Shown in pieces: positions 13,429 through 13,502 of a stretch of 13,502 nt of DNA. The stretch lies in NCBI GenBank assembly GCA_002482815.1, contig DLGS01000034.1:1-13502 (forward strand), given 5' to 3'. This DNA is from Bacteroidetes bacterium UBA7688. GTDB taxonomy: Bacteria; Bacteroidota; Bacteroidia; Chitinophagales; Chitinophagaceae. Under the pieces are notes generated by a model, which saw only the letters and a list, made by a program, of their open reading frames with translations, was not told the origin of the DNA and did not search any database. The translations under genes and the position numbers were made by a program. Position 1 is the first letter of the stretch. Each line of letters starts with the position of its first letter.

Positions 13429-13502
13429 GTCACAAATGCGCTCCAATGTTGTTGTTGTGTACAGCCTTGCTGTGTCCTGCAGCTGCATGAGGGTGGTGCT
13501 CT

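Larger units (their letters stand above)
12484..13502. other. Non-bacterial-looking, CpG-poor DNA with no recognisable gene
   Basis: About 1 kb differs sharply from everything to its left. Hand-counted 60-base lines give 31-35 G+C, against 22 in the line at 12361-12420. CpG occurs only about two dozen times, where roughly 65-70 would be expected, and TG and CA are abundant. No frame on either strand gives a recognisable domain. The open minus-strand frames (12476-12871 and 12982-13488) are Cys/His/Thr-rich translations of the biased composition. There is no bacterial promoter, ribosome site or terminator. Diverged direct repeats are listed separately. It could be intergenic, intronic or repeat DNA of a methylating eukaryote joined by misassembly; a genuine insertion is less likely. 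It runs off the right edge. Confidence 0.7.

Noticed and set aside
12476..13488. Open minus-strand frames of 131 and 168 codons in the right-hand segment.
   Set aside because: Their translations are low-information Cys/His/Thr-rich sequences with no domain, no ribosome site and no coding-like composition; they are by-products of base bias.
1..13502. CRISPR arrays, transposases, phage genes, toxin-antitoxin pairs, tRNA or rRNA genes.
   Set aside because: None could be recognised on either strand; the few repeats found have only two copies and no spacer structure.

Overview
The window reads as about 12.45 kb of ordinary chromosome from a Bacteroidota bacterium (my guess is a Chitinophagales- or Sphingobacteriales-like lineage, not provable here), joined to about 1.05 kb of DNA with quite different properties. 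The bacterial assignment rests on several things: an S46 dipeptidyl-peptidase, a Bacteroidota-style secreted propeller/Ig-like protein, a lipocalin-like lipoprotein, the CPBP protease–cdsA–psd cluster, weak Shine-Dalgarno sites, and -7 boxes of the Bacteroidota type TAnnTTTG in front of most genes.

Layout. 1-1539 (minus strand, C-terminus off the left edge): a large exported protein with about six repeats of roughly 53 residues. 1665-3836: a divergent, exported S46 dipeptidyl-peptidase with an arginine at the position associated with acidic-residue (DPP11-type) specificity. 3992-4534: a small lipoprotein ending at a strong GNRA-loop terminator. 4656-7232: thrS and infC, closed by a bidirectional terminator; rpmI and rplT, their usual followers, are absent. 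7299-8999 (minus strand): a polytopic membrane protein, possibly a GT-C-fold glycosyltransferase. 9085-11542: CPBP membrane protease, cdsA and psd, supplying CDP-diacylglycerol and phosphatidylethanolamine. 11580-11783: a 67-residue exported Cys/Lys-rich peptide with its own -7 box and terminator. 11887-12483: the first ~190 codons of a GT22/Alg9-like mannosyltransferase, cut off in mid-gene.

From about 12445-12485 to the end, the AT-rich bacterial coding sequence gives way to ~52-58% GC DNA (hand counts of single lines) that is poor in CpG, rich in TG/CA, contains diverged repeats and has no recognisable gene. The simplest reading is a chimeric join with DNA from a cytosine-methylating, probably eukaryotic, genome. 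A real insertion is the less likely alternative.

Most of the window is housekeeping: translation (thrS, infC), phospholipid synthesis (cdsA, psd) and envelope or secreted functions. I see no defence island, CRISPR array, transposase, phage module or new multi-gene system. The points most worth a second look are the junction, the repeat protein at the left edge, the Cys-rich peptide, the shared promoter geometry and the repeated motif after the terminators.
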